NCBI RefSeq assembly: GCF_947039605.1 | Contig: NZ_CAMQZG010000014.1 | Span: forward strand, 16,484 to 80,483 | Reading direction: 5' to 3' | Length of the DNA stretch: 64,000 bases | Source: an uncultured Clostridium sp. | Lineage (GTDB): Bacteria; Bacillota; Clostridia; Clostridiales; Clostridiaceae | Shown: positions 40,488 to 47,949 of the stretch, one piece after another | How the letters are laid out: the number at the start of each line of letters is the position of its first letter | How positions within the stretch are numbered: position 1 is the stretch's first letter | Notes under the pieces: model-generated | What the model was told of the DNA's origin: nothing | Database searches by the model: none | The model's input: the letters and a program-made list of their open reading frames with translations, nothing else | Position numbers and translations under genes: made by a program

Positions 40488-41252
40488 GTTATATATAAGT
40501 TTATCTTTATCGGACAATTTAAGTGGTATCCAAATAGTATTGCCTTTATTTAAAGTTAAAGGACCGTGAGTGTCTTTACACATAAATAAGGAGTTTTTCC
40601 AAACAACTTCTTTTGAAGAACCATTAGTAAATAAAATCCCTTCACCAAAAGTTTTATCTTTTTCATCTATAAATTGTATAAGGATATTTGAGAATGTTAA
40701 TCCATGTCCTGTATCAACATGTTCAGCTTGTTGTGAAATAGAATTTATATATTTATATTGTCCTGCTGTGTAGATAAAGCTTGTTGCAGTTTCTTCACTA
40801 TATTCTAGAAAAACATCAGATGTTGAACTTTCAAAATTATAGTGATTATCAGAGCTATAGTTTATGAATGAAAGGTTAGGGAAATCAACTATATCATCAC
40901 TTCCAAGATAATTTATTGTAGGGTGACTGCCTATATCCTGAATACTAGATGCTGTATATTTTAATAAATCAGTTTTTTTATCATATATTTCAAAGACAAT
41001 TTCATTATCGTAAATTCTATAAAGTTCAAAAATATTAGAATCATTATATTTTACGTTATAAATTATATCCATATGAGTAGCAGTTGTTATAGATTTTCCT
41101 GATAAAGGAGAAACCTCAATGCTATTTTTAGGTGGATAAGGTTTTTCTATTAGACCTTTAGTTATCAACATTAGATATATAGATAATATTGCTAGGATAA
41201 AAAATATTAGATATTTTATAAAACTAAAAATGCTAAAATTAAATTTTTTCAT
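40485..41252 (-). CDS. Hypothetical membrane-anchored protein
   Basis: Not recognised. The 255-residue protein has a basic N-terminus and one membrane helix (about 13-32). The rest is an extracytoplasmic domain rich in Ser, Asn, Asp and aromatic residues with beta-type alternation, including HTHG-like and GHGLTFSN short runs but no known catalytic motif. AAGGAG lies 4-5 nt before ATG. It stands alone, convergent with cwlD. Confidence 0.8.
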   Translation of the reverse strand: MKKFNFSIFSFIKYLIFFILAILSIYLMLITKGLIEKPYPPKNSIEVSPLSGKSITTATHMDIIYNVKYNDSNIFELYRIYDNEIVFEIYDKKTDLLKYTASSIQDIGSHPTINYLGSDDIVDFPNLSFINYSSDNHYNFESSTSDVFLEYSEETATSFIYTAGQYKYINSISQQAEHVDTGHGLTFSNILIQFIDEKDKTFGEGILFTNGSSKEVVWKNSLFMCKDTHGPLTLNKGNTIWIPLKLSDKDKLIYN

Positions 41253-41361
41253 TTAGACTCCTTTCGTATAGTATTACATAATTAGTATATTTAGAGTTTG
41301 AATTATTTATACTAGAAGGTTTTGATTTAATAATTTGATAGAAGTATAATTGAAAATAGAG

Positions 41362-41405
41362 AATAAAAAAACACGCTCATTCAATTAAGAAAAGCGTGTT
41401 CTTTT
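41362..41405 (-). terminator. Terminator of the rubredoxin-like gene
   Basis: AACACGCT (41370-41377) pairs with AGCGTGTT (41393-41400). On the minus strand the stem is followed by a T run. A second inverted repeat TTCAACA/TGTTGAA (41424-41430 with 41463-41469) lies between it and the gene. Confidence 0.8.
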
Positions 41406-41483
41406 TAATTTATATTTTATATATTCAACAGAAGTTTTAAAATATAGGGATATTAAATCTTTTGTTGAACAAAAAAAATCATC

Positions 41484-41819
41484 TTACCATTTAGATCCTA
41501 ACATATGTTTTTCAACTTCTGCTTTTGATCTTTGCTTGATTACCCATGCTTCATTAAGAGCTTTTTGGAATAATGCAAGACAACCAGGGTCTAAGTTATC
41601 TTCTATACCAGCTGTACTAACTTTTATCATTTGGTCAGCTAGGTTAATCATTTCTGCATGAAGTGAGTTTGTTTTATCTGCACGATAAATTTTAGCAACT
41701 ACTTCTTCGCTTAATTTCTCGAATTTATCAGCCCCAAAACCACATTTTGGACATTTTTCTGGAGAATTTTCACCTTCAGAGATAAATCCACAAACACTAC
41801 ATTTAAATAAATTTTTCAT
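41484..41819 (-). CDS. Small rubredoxin-like protein
   Basis: A 111-residue protein whose N-terminal part has a rubredoxin-type iron or zinc knuckle: FKCSVCG and KCPKCG (C6, C9, C22, C25). A helical C-terminal part (about 45-111) has no clear ferritin-like ExxH set. The start at 41819 follows GGAGGTG by 6 nt; in-frame upstream ATGs lack a site. It may be an electron carrier or a rubrerythrin fragment used in oxygen defence, but the function is not established. Confidence 0.75.
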   Translation of the reverse strand: MKNLFKCSVCGFISEGENSPEKCPKCGFGADKFEKLSEEVVAKIYRADKTNSLHAEMINLADQMIKVSTAGIEDNLDPGCLALFQKALNEAWVIKQRSKAEVEKHMLGSKW

Positions 41820-41861
41820 TTGTTTCACCTCCATATAAATTGCTTTTTTAAGCTTTAAGCA

Positions 41862-41870
41862 ATTATAGCA
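41862..41870 (-). promoter_or_regulatory. Extended -10 promoter of the rubredoxin-like gene
   Basis: On the minus strand TGC-TATAAT (complement of 41862-41870) lies about 40 nt before the start codon. No good -35 is present, which is usual for extended -10 promoters. Confidence 0.6.
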
Positions 41871-42087
41871 CATATGTTTAATTACTATATTTATCCAAAA
41901 TGATTTTGCGTTAAGAGAATAAGAAATTTATATGATTTTAATTAAAAAAAAGCCTATATATTAATAAATATTGTTGTAATAATAACTGTAGTTCGCAAAA
42001 GTGTGAAATTAAATTGTTGGAAATTGATTGCGAAATTAAAGTATGTTAAACTTTGGGTGTGAAAAATTAAAAAAGAGGGTTCTAACG
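41871..42087 (+). promoter_or_regulatory. Spacer with inverted repeat and candidate promoter
   Basis: TTCGCAA (41992-41998) and TTGCGAA (42028-42034) form a perfect 7-bp inverted repeat 29 nt apart. TTGATT (42024-42029), 17 nt, TAAACT (42047-42052) is a possible promoter for the small ORF that follows, and its -35 touches the right repeat arm, so the repeat could be an operator. Confidence 0.4.
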
Positions 42088-42207
42088 GTGAAGACTAATG
42101 ATAAAAGGAATATTAGATATAATAGAAATATTTGTTTGTTTGAAGATATATATGGGAATGTAGAAGGGATTGTATATCCACCAAAAGAAGGTATAAATAC
42201 ATATTAA
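42088..42207 (+). CDS. Small ORF, 39 residues
   Basis: GTG 42088 opens a 39-codon frame (MKTNDKRNIRYNRNICLFED, ending EGINTY) with AGAGGG about 9 nt upstream. It is followed 6 nt after its stop by a good terminator and preceded by a candidate promoter, so it looks like a complete small transcription unit. No known family was recognised. Confidence 0.5.
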   Translation: MKTNDKRNIRYNRNICLFEDIYGNVEGIVYPPKEGINTY

Positions 42208-42213
42208 GAAATC

Positions 42214-42245
42214 AAAGGTAGAATCTAGATGGTTCTGCCTTTTTA
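42214..42245 (+). terminator. Intrinsic terminator after the 39-residue ORF
   Basis: A 10-bp stem with one T-G pair (AAAGG...CCTTT ends) is followed by TTTTT. Confidence 0.85.
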
Positions 42246-42323
42246 TTATTAACATTATATGGAAAGTAATATATAATTAGAGATAGAAATTAGAAAAATG
42301 AGATAAATTTTAGGGGGCAGATT

Positions 42324-43166
42324 ATGAGAGAAATAAATGTTGGGAGAGTTAAAGACGAGGTTAAAAGACTTGCGATAGAAGCGGCTTATTATCTTCCAAA
42401 TGATATAAAGTATGCTTTAAAAGATGCAAGAGAAAAAGAAAGTTTTGCTTTAGCTAAAGATATTTTAGTTAAGATAGAAGAAAATTATATAATTGCAGAA
42501 ACTGAAATGAAACCATTATGTCAAGATACAGGGATGGCTTGTATTTTTATAGAAATAGGTCAAGATGTAAGGCTTGTAGGTGGTAATTTAGAGAGTGCAA
42601 TTAATAGTGGGATAGTGGAGGCTTATGAAGAGGGGTTTCTTAGAAAATCTGTGGTTAAGGACCCTATTAGAAGAATCAACACAAAGGATAATTCACCTGC
42701 AATTATAGATTATAAAATAGTTGATGGTGATAGGGTAAAGGTAGTTTTTGCAGCTAAGGGGTTTGGTTCTGAGAATATGAGCAGACTTAAAATGCTTAAG
42801 CCTTCTGATGGAATTAGAGGAGTAAAAGAGTTTATTTTAGAAACTATAGAACTTGCTAGTGGAAATCCATGCCCTCCAATAGTGGTTGGGGTTGGGATAG
42901 GTGGAAACTTTGATAGAGTTGCAAAACTTGCAAAACAGGCTTTGATTAGAGATATAGATATTAGAAATAATGATGAGTTTTATGCAGACCTTGAAGTTGA
43001 GATGTTAGAGAAGATTAATAGTCTTGGTATAGGACCACAAGGATTTGGTGGCAAGACTACGGCTATAGCAGTTAATGTAGAAACTTTTCCAACTCATATA
43101 GCAGGGCTTCCTGTTGCTGTAAATATAAATTGCCATTCAACTAGACATAAAGAGGTTATTATATAG
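42324..43166 (+). CDS. Fumarate hydratase class I, alpha subunit
   Basis: The N-terminal-domain subunit of a two-subunit, oxygen-sensitive [4Fe-4S] hydro-lyase (fumarase or tartrate dehydratase type). The 280-residue protein has three candidate cluster cysteines, C66 (PLCQDTG), C183 (GNPCPP) and C270 (INCHSTRH). AGGGGG precedes ATG 42324. The beta subunit follows after 13 nt. Fumarate is the most likely substrate, but tartrate cannot be excluded from sequence. Confidence 0.9.
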   Translation: MREINVGRVKDEVKRLAIEAAYYLPNDIKYALKDAREKESFALAKDILVKIEENYIIAETEMKPLCQDTGMACIFIEIGQDVRLVGGNLESAINSGIVEAYEEGFLRKSVVKDPIRRINTKDNSPAIIDYKIVDGDRVKVVFAAKGFGSENMSRLKMLKPSDGIRGVKEFILETIELASGNPCPPIVVGVGIGGNFDRVAKLAKQALIRDIDIRNNDEFYADLEVEMLEKINSLGIGPQGFGGKTTAIAVNVETFPTHIAGLPVAVNINCHSTRHKEVII

Positions 43167-43179
43167 GAGGGTGAAATAA

Positions 43180-43731
43180 ATGAGAGTTATAGAGTTACCT
43201 TTAAATGATGAAAAGGTTAAAGAGTTAAAAGTAGGAGATAGTGTGCTTTTAACTGGAATTATATATACAGCTAGAGATGCAGCACATAAAAGGCTTGTAG
43301 AAGCATTAGAACAAGGCAAGAAGCTTCCTTTTGATATAAAGGGACAAACTGTATACTATGTGGGACCAACCCCTGAGAAAGAAGGAGAGGCTATCGGGTC
43401 AGCAGGACCAACAACAAGTTATAGGATGGATAGTTATGCACCAACTCTTTTAGAACTTGGTCAAAAAGGAATGATAGGTAAAGGAATAAGGGGGGGAAAG
43501 GTTATTGATAGCATGATTAAAAATAATGCAGTATATTTTGGTGCTATTGGTGGTGCTGGTGCTTTAATAAGTAAGTGTATTATAAAATCAGAAATAATAG
43601 CATATGAAGATTTAGGGGCAGAAGCTATAAGGAAATTAGAAGTGAAAGATTTTCCGGTTATAGTTGCGATTGATAGTGAGGGAAATGACTTATATAAATT
43701 AGGAAGAAAAATGTACTTAGAAAGTATATGA
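43180..43731 (+). CDS. Fumarate hydratase class I, beta subunit
   Basis: The 183-residue C-terminal-domain subunit. It contains LLTGIIYTARDAAHKRL, YVGPTP, GSAGPTTSYRMDSY and MIGKG, which form the substrate site, and FGAIGGAGALISK. AGGAGGG precedes ATG 43180. It forms an operon with the alpha subunit. Confidence 0.9.
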   Translation: MRVIELPLNDEKVKELKVGDSVLLTGIIYTARDAAHKRLVEALEQGKKLPFDIKGQTVYYVGPTPEKEGEAIGSAGPTTSYRMDSYAPTLLELGQKGMIGKGIRGGKVIDSMIKNNAVYFGAIGGAGALISKCIIKSEIIAYEDLGAEAIRKLEVKDFPVIVAIDSEGNDLYKLGRKMYLESI

Positions 43732-43735
43732 ATAT

Positions 43736-43776
43736 AAAAAAGGATGTCCATTTTTATAATAAAATGGGCACCCTTT
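43736..43776. terminator. Bidirectional terminator between fumarase and YitT genes
   Basis: A long stem (about 17 bp with G-U pairs, 43738-43774) flanked by A on the left and T on the right serves both convergent units. Confidence 0.85.
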
Positions 43777-43779
43777 TGG

Positions 43780-44640
43780 TTATATCATACTTTCAAATCC
43801 TCGACCTTTAACTTCGTTAACATCTATTATTGTAATAAATGCTCTTGGGTCAATTTTAAGGATTGTACTTTTAAGTTCAATCATTTGTCTAGTTGTAACA
43901 AGACAATAAAGCATTTTACCATGCTTTTTTGTATATTCGCCATTTGCTTCAAGAGAAGTAACACCTCTGTTCATTTGAATTATTATGTGGTCTATAACTT
44001 CTTCTTCTTTTTCTGTAAGTATAAGTAGTAATTTTTTAGCGTTAACACCATTAATGACTTTATCTATGACTATTCCTTGAGTAAACATACTAATAAGAGT
44101 ATATAGACCTATTGATAAACCAAAGAAATATGATGCTACAGATACAATAATTAGGTTTAAAAAAAGACCGACTTTACCTATATTAAGATTTGAATACTTT
44201 TTCTTTATAGACATAGTTATTATGTCAGTTCCACCAGTTGATGCACTTCGTGAGAATACTAATCCATATCCTATACCACAAAGAACACCCCCGTAAATAC
44301 AAAGTACTAAAGGATCGCTAATATTAAGGTTAATATGTATGTCAGATGTTAGCATAAGTGACCCTGATAAAGAAAATGTTCCTATAATAGAATAAAGAGT
44401 GAATCGTTTATCAAGTTTAAAGTAACTTAAAATAAATAAAGGTATGTTAATTAAAAGAACTATGATACCGGCATTTATTCCAAATAAATATTGAAATATA
44501 AGACCTATACCAGTAGCGCCCCCACTAAGAAGTTTAGCATCAATTAAGAATAAGTTTACTCCAAGAGATGCAATGCAACATCCTAGTATTATGACAATAA
44601 TGTCAATTGTAGTAGTTTTGCTTTTACTCAGATTAATCAT
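43780..44640 (-). CDS. YitT family membrane protein
   Basis: A 286-residue protein with five to six N-terminal membrane helices (about 10-195) and a C-terminal cytoplasmic DUF2179 domain (about 205-286, with GVTSLEANGEYT and the INVNEVKGRGF-like end). The family is widespread in Firmicutes; its transport function is not established. The start at 44640 has AGGAG 11-12 nt upstream; an ATG 25 codons further upstream lacks a site. A TATAAT on the minus strand (44673-44678) may be its -10. Confidence 0.9.
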   Translation of the reverse strand: MINLSKSKTTTIDIIVIILGCCIASLGVNLFLIDAKLLSGGATGIGLIFQYLFGINAGIIVLLINIPLFILSYFKLDKRFTLYSIIGTFSLSGSLMLTSDIHINLNISDPLVLCIYGGVLCGIGYGLVFSRSASTGGTDIITMSIKKKYSNLNIGKVGLFLNLIIVSVASYFFGLSIGLYTLISMFTQGIVIDKVINGVNAKKLLLILTEKEEEVIDHIIIQMNRGVTSLEANGEYTKKHGKMLYCLVTTRQMIELKSTILKIDPRAFITIIDVNEVKGRGFESMI

Positions 44641-44788
44641 AATAAAAAATCTCCTATGTATATAATCATTAACATTATATCGAATTTTATACAATAAGCT
44701 ATTCTCATAAATCAATAGATTTCCACATAATAGGATAAATTAGGGTTTTATCACCTTAAAACTCACGAATACTTAAAATTAATATGAT

Positions 44789-44833
44789 TTCCTATAGGAA
44801 TTAATTTAAATTTAATAAATAGTTAATTTAAAT
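44789..44833 (+). promoter_or_regulatory. Palindrome and direct repeats before the two-component system
   Basis: A 12-bp perfect palindrome TTCCTATAGGAA (44789-44800) is followed by an 11-mer TTAATTTAAAT at 44801-44811 and again at 44823-44833. The 22-nt period is two helical turns, as is common for OmpR-family sites. It may be an autoregulatory region. Confidence 0.4.
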
Positions 44834-44907
44834 ATGTTAATATTTTGAATAAGAGCGTAGATAAAATAATTTAGATAAAGGATGTTTTAGTGATGAGGGG
44901 GAGAAAT

Positions 44908-45603
44908 ATGGAACAATACACAATACTTGTAGCAGATGATGAAAAAGAAATCAGGGATGCTATAGATATATATTTAAGAAGTGAGGGATTTAAAGTTATA
45001 AAGGCAAAAGATGGTGTTGAAGCTATTGAAAAGCTAGAAACAGAGCCGGTTCATTTAGTTATATTAGATGTTATGATGCCAAGAATGGATGGAATAAATG
45101 CTTGTATGAAAATTAGAGAAGAGAAAAATATACCTATAATTATGGTATCAGCAAAGTCAGAGGACAGAGATAAAATTCTTGGTTTAAATATTGGTGCAGA
45201 TGATTATGTGATAAAACCATTCAATCATTTAGAACTTGTTGCAAGAGTGAAATCTCAACTTAGAAGATATGATAAACCACTTGATGTGGACACTTCTTCA
45301 CAAAAAATTAAAATTAAAGATTTAATAATTGATACAGTTAATAAAAGTGTTGTACTAAGAGATGAAGAAATTAGGCTTACTGCAACGGAATATAAGATAT
45401 TAGTTTTACTTGCTTCAAATACAGGGAGGATTTTCTCTATAAAAGAAATATATGAGAAAGTTTGGAAAGAGGTATTTTATAAAAGTGAAAATACAGTAAC
45501 TGTTCATATTAGAAGAATGAGAGAAAAAATAGAGGTGAATTCCAAGAACCCAGAATATATAAAGGTGGTGTGGGGAATTGGGTACAAAATGGACAGAGAG
45601 TAA
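44908..45603 (+). CDS. OmpR-family response regulator
   Basis: A 231-residue regulator with a receiver domain (phosphoacceptor D54 in LVILDVMMPRMDG, acidic D10/D11, K in VIKPF) and a C-terminal winged helix (about 130-230, ending VVWGIGYKMDRE). The start at 44908 has AGGGGG at 44896-44901; an in-frame ATG at 44890 lacks a site. It overlaps the sensor kinase by 26 nt. Confidence 0.94.
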   Translation: MEQYTILVADDEKEIRDAIDIYLRSEGFKVIKAKDGVEAIEKLETEPVHLVILDVMMPRMDGINACMKIREEKNIPIIMVSAKSEDRDKILGLNIGADDYVIKPFNHLELVARVKSQLRRYDKPLDVDTSSQKIKIKDLIIDTVNKSVVLRDEEIRLTATEYKILVLLASNTGRIFSIKEIYEKVWKEVFYKSENTVTVHIRRMREKIEVNSKNPEYIKVVWGIGYKMDRE

Positions 45604-47362
45604 GGGCTTAATTTCCATTGTAACTGGGTGGTTTAAAAATTATAACTTGCCACTTAGGTCAACTGAGAATTTTATAATGTTGATCTTTATGCTAAGTATA
45701 CCTACAATGCTTAGTGTATTAACATTAGGGCAAGAGATTCATAATCATTATGTTCCTTATAGTTACGCTATAAGTAATGAAGATAAATATATGGAAGAAA
45801 GACTTCAAGCGCAGGCAAATGAAATTTCAGGACAAGTATATAAAAAAATACCTTACTTAGAAAAGTTAAGAGATGAAAAGATATATGATGAAACTAAAGT
45901 TGCTATGGAGGATATTCAGGGAGTACAGGAAATTGGTGTTGTAGTTTTTGACACTAAAACTAAAACTGCATACTCAAATAGAAGTTGGTTTTATGATATG
46001 CCCTATGATACATTCCATAGTTCTAAAGAGATAATTGATGCATTAGAATCAGAACAAAAAGTTTTAGCTAGGCAATTTAAAGTGCGTGGAAGTAATGGAT
46101 TTGAAGAAATTTATTTTTCAACAAAAGAAGTATTTGAAAGTGAGATAACATCTATAAAGATAATTTTCACTATAAGTGCAATAGCACTTGGAATAGTAGC
46201 TTTGATTTTATTAAAGAAATTTTTGATGATTAGAGATTTAGGTATGAAGTTATATAGAGATAGCCTTAGATGGGGTTATATGTATAAGCTTAGAAATGCA
46301 TTTGAAACTCTACTTAAAAGAAATATTATGTTTAATGAAGTATTTAATGATAAAGCTGTTTGGATAATTGTTTCTTTTGTAGTTCTTGCTATAGCGAGTA
46401 TATCAGCAGTAGAAGGGATTGCACTTGATAAAATGTTTGAATACTCAGGTGAGTTGAAAAAAATAATAATTATTACTGCACCAATAATATTAGTAGTTCA
46501 TTTCTTAGTTAAAATATTATATAGATATGAAGCTATAGAATTTGTAACAGAAAATCTTAAATCAATAGAGAGAGGTAATTTTGATATTGAGGTAAGATAT
46601 GATGATGACCCACAAATTAGAAAGCTCAGTAAGGGGATAAATGATATAAGAATAGGATATAAAACGGCAATTGAAGAAGGACTTACTTCTGAAAAGATGA
46701 AAACTGAGCTTATATCAAATGTGTCACATGATTTAAAAACTCCACTTACTTCTATAATAAACTATGTGAATATTATTCAAAGAGATGATATTACAAAGAG
46801 TGAGAGAGAAGAGTATGTTGATATTCTTGAACGAAAATCAATAAGACTTAAAGAACTTATTGAGGATTTATTTGAAGTTTCAAAGATGAATTCAGGTAAG
46901 ATAAATTTAGAAAAATATGATATAGATATAGTACAACTTTTACATCAAAGTATAGCAGAACTTGAAGATTTTAATGAGCATAAAAATATGGAATTTAAAA
47001 TTAAGGGTATAGAGGAGCTAGATGTTCATCTTGATGGAATGAGAATGGCAAGAGTATTCCAAAATCTTGGTACTAATGCATTAAAGTACGGTCTTGATAA
47101 TACAAGGGTATATATTAATGTTCAGGATAAGGGAGATGATGTTGAAATATCATTTAAAAATATATCTGAGTATGAGTTGGATTTTGATGCTAAGGATATT
47201 GTTGAAAGGTTCTATAGAGGAGATAAATCAAGAAATTCAAATGTTGAAGGTTCTGGACTTGGACTTGCTATAACAAAGAGTATAGTTGAGCTTCATGAGG
47301 GGAAATTCAGAGTTGAATGTGAAGGTGATTTATTCAAAGCATATATTTCTATTCCTAAGTAG
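45578..47362 (+). CDS. Sensor histidine kinase
   Basis: A 594-residue partner of the response regulator. Predicted helices lie at about 31-51, 193-215, 262-282 and 295-313, with an extracytoplasmic segment of about 140 residues between the first two. HAMP-like and HisKA regions follow (H384 in NVSHDLKTPLTS), then a HATPase domain (N-box LGTNALKYG and GSGLGLAI). TTG 45578 with AAAGGTGGTG upstream is the best start. The signal it senses is unknown. Confidence 0.9.
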   Translation: MGTKWTESKGLISIVTGWFKNYNLPLRSTENFIMLIFMLSIPTMLSVLTLGQEIHNHYVPYSYAISNEDKYMEERLQAQANEISGQVYKKIPYLEKLRDEKIYDETKVAMEDIQGVQEIGVVVFDTKTKTAYSNRSWFYDMPYDTFHSSKEIIDALESEQKVLARQFKVRGSNGFEEIYFSTKEVFESEITSIKIIFTISAIALGIVALILLKKFLMIRDLGMKLYRDSLRWGYMYKLRNAFETLLKRNIMFNEVFNDKAVWIIVSFVVLAIASISAVEGIALDKMFEYSGELKKIIIITAPIILVVHFLVKILYRYEAIEFVTENLKSIERGNFDIEVRYDDDPQIRKLSKGINDIRIGYKTAIEEGLTSEKMKTELISNVSHDLKTPLTSIINYVNIIQRDDITKSEREEYVDILERKSIRLKELIEDLFEVSKMNSGKINLEKYDIDIVQLLHQSIAELEDFNEHKNMEFKIKGIEELDVHLDGMRMARVFQNLGTNALKYGLDNTRVYINVQDKGDDVEISFKNISEYELDFDAKDIVERFYRGDKSRNSNVEGSGLGLAITKSIVELHEGKFRVECEGDLFKAYISIPK

Positions 47363-47434
47363 TGGTTAAATATCTTGAATGTGGAAATAATATATTCTAT
47401 AATAATAATTATTAATACAGGAAGAGGTGTTTTT

Positions 47435-47794
47435 ATGAAAACTTTATTTTTAGAGTATCCAAAATGTAGTACTTGTAAGAAAGCTAAAAAATGGCTTGAA
47501 GAAAATAATATAGATTTTGAAGATAGACATATTGTAGAGAATAATCCAACAAAAGAAGAGCTTAAGGCCTTCTTTGATAAAAGTGGATTAACAATAAATA
47601 AATTTTTTAATTCATCAGGAATTAAGTATAGAGAAATGGGGCTTAAGGATGTTGTTAAAACAGGATCAGAAGATGAGCTTTTAGAAATTTTAGGAACTGA
47701 TGGGATGTTAGTTAAAAGACCATTAATTGTTTTAGATAATACAGTTCTTGTAGGATTTAAAGAAGAAAAATGGAAAGAAGCTTTTAATAAATAA
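47435..47794 (+). CDS. ArsC/Spx-family thioredoxin-fold protein
   Basis: A 119-residue protein with the N-terminal CSTCKKA (CxxC) motif, followed by the ArsC-like RHIVENNPTKEEL and LVKRPLIVLDN segments. It resembles YffB/ArsC-type reductases more than the transcription factor Spx. GAGGTG precedes ATG 47435; an in-frame upstream start at 47375 lacks a site. The substrate is not known. Confidence 0.85.
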   Translation: MKTLFLEYPKCSTCKKAKKWLEENNIDFEDRHIVENNPTKEELKAFFDKSGLTINKFFNSSGIKYREMGLKDVVKTGSEDELLEILGTDGMLVKRPLIVLDNTVLVGFKEEKWKEAFNK

Positions 47795-47800
47795 GATGTA

Positions 47801-47847
47801 GAGCTAAGTTATTTGAAAGAAATTTCAATAACTTAGCTCTTTTTTTG
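47801..47847 (+). terminator. Intrinsic terminator after the ArsC-like gene
   Basis: A stem of about 17 bp with one bulged T (GAGCTAAG...CTTAGCTC, 47801-47839), GAAA loop, then seven T. Confidence 0.93.
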
Positions 47848-47949
47848 TTTTAAATAATAGAATTTAGCACATTTTCATAAATATATAAATATAAATAAGT
47901 AGGGAGATTTTATATAAGTCACAACACTTAGAATAAGGAGTGTAATTAA

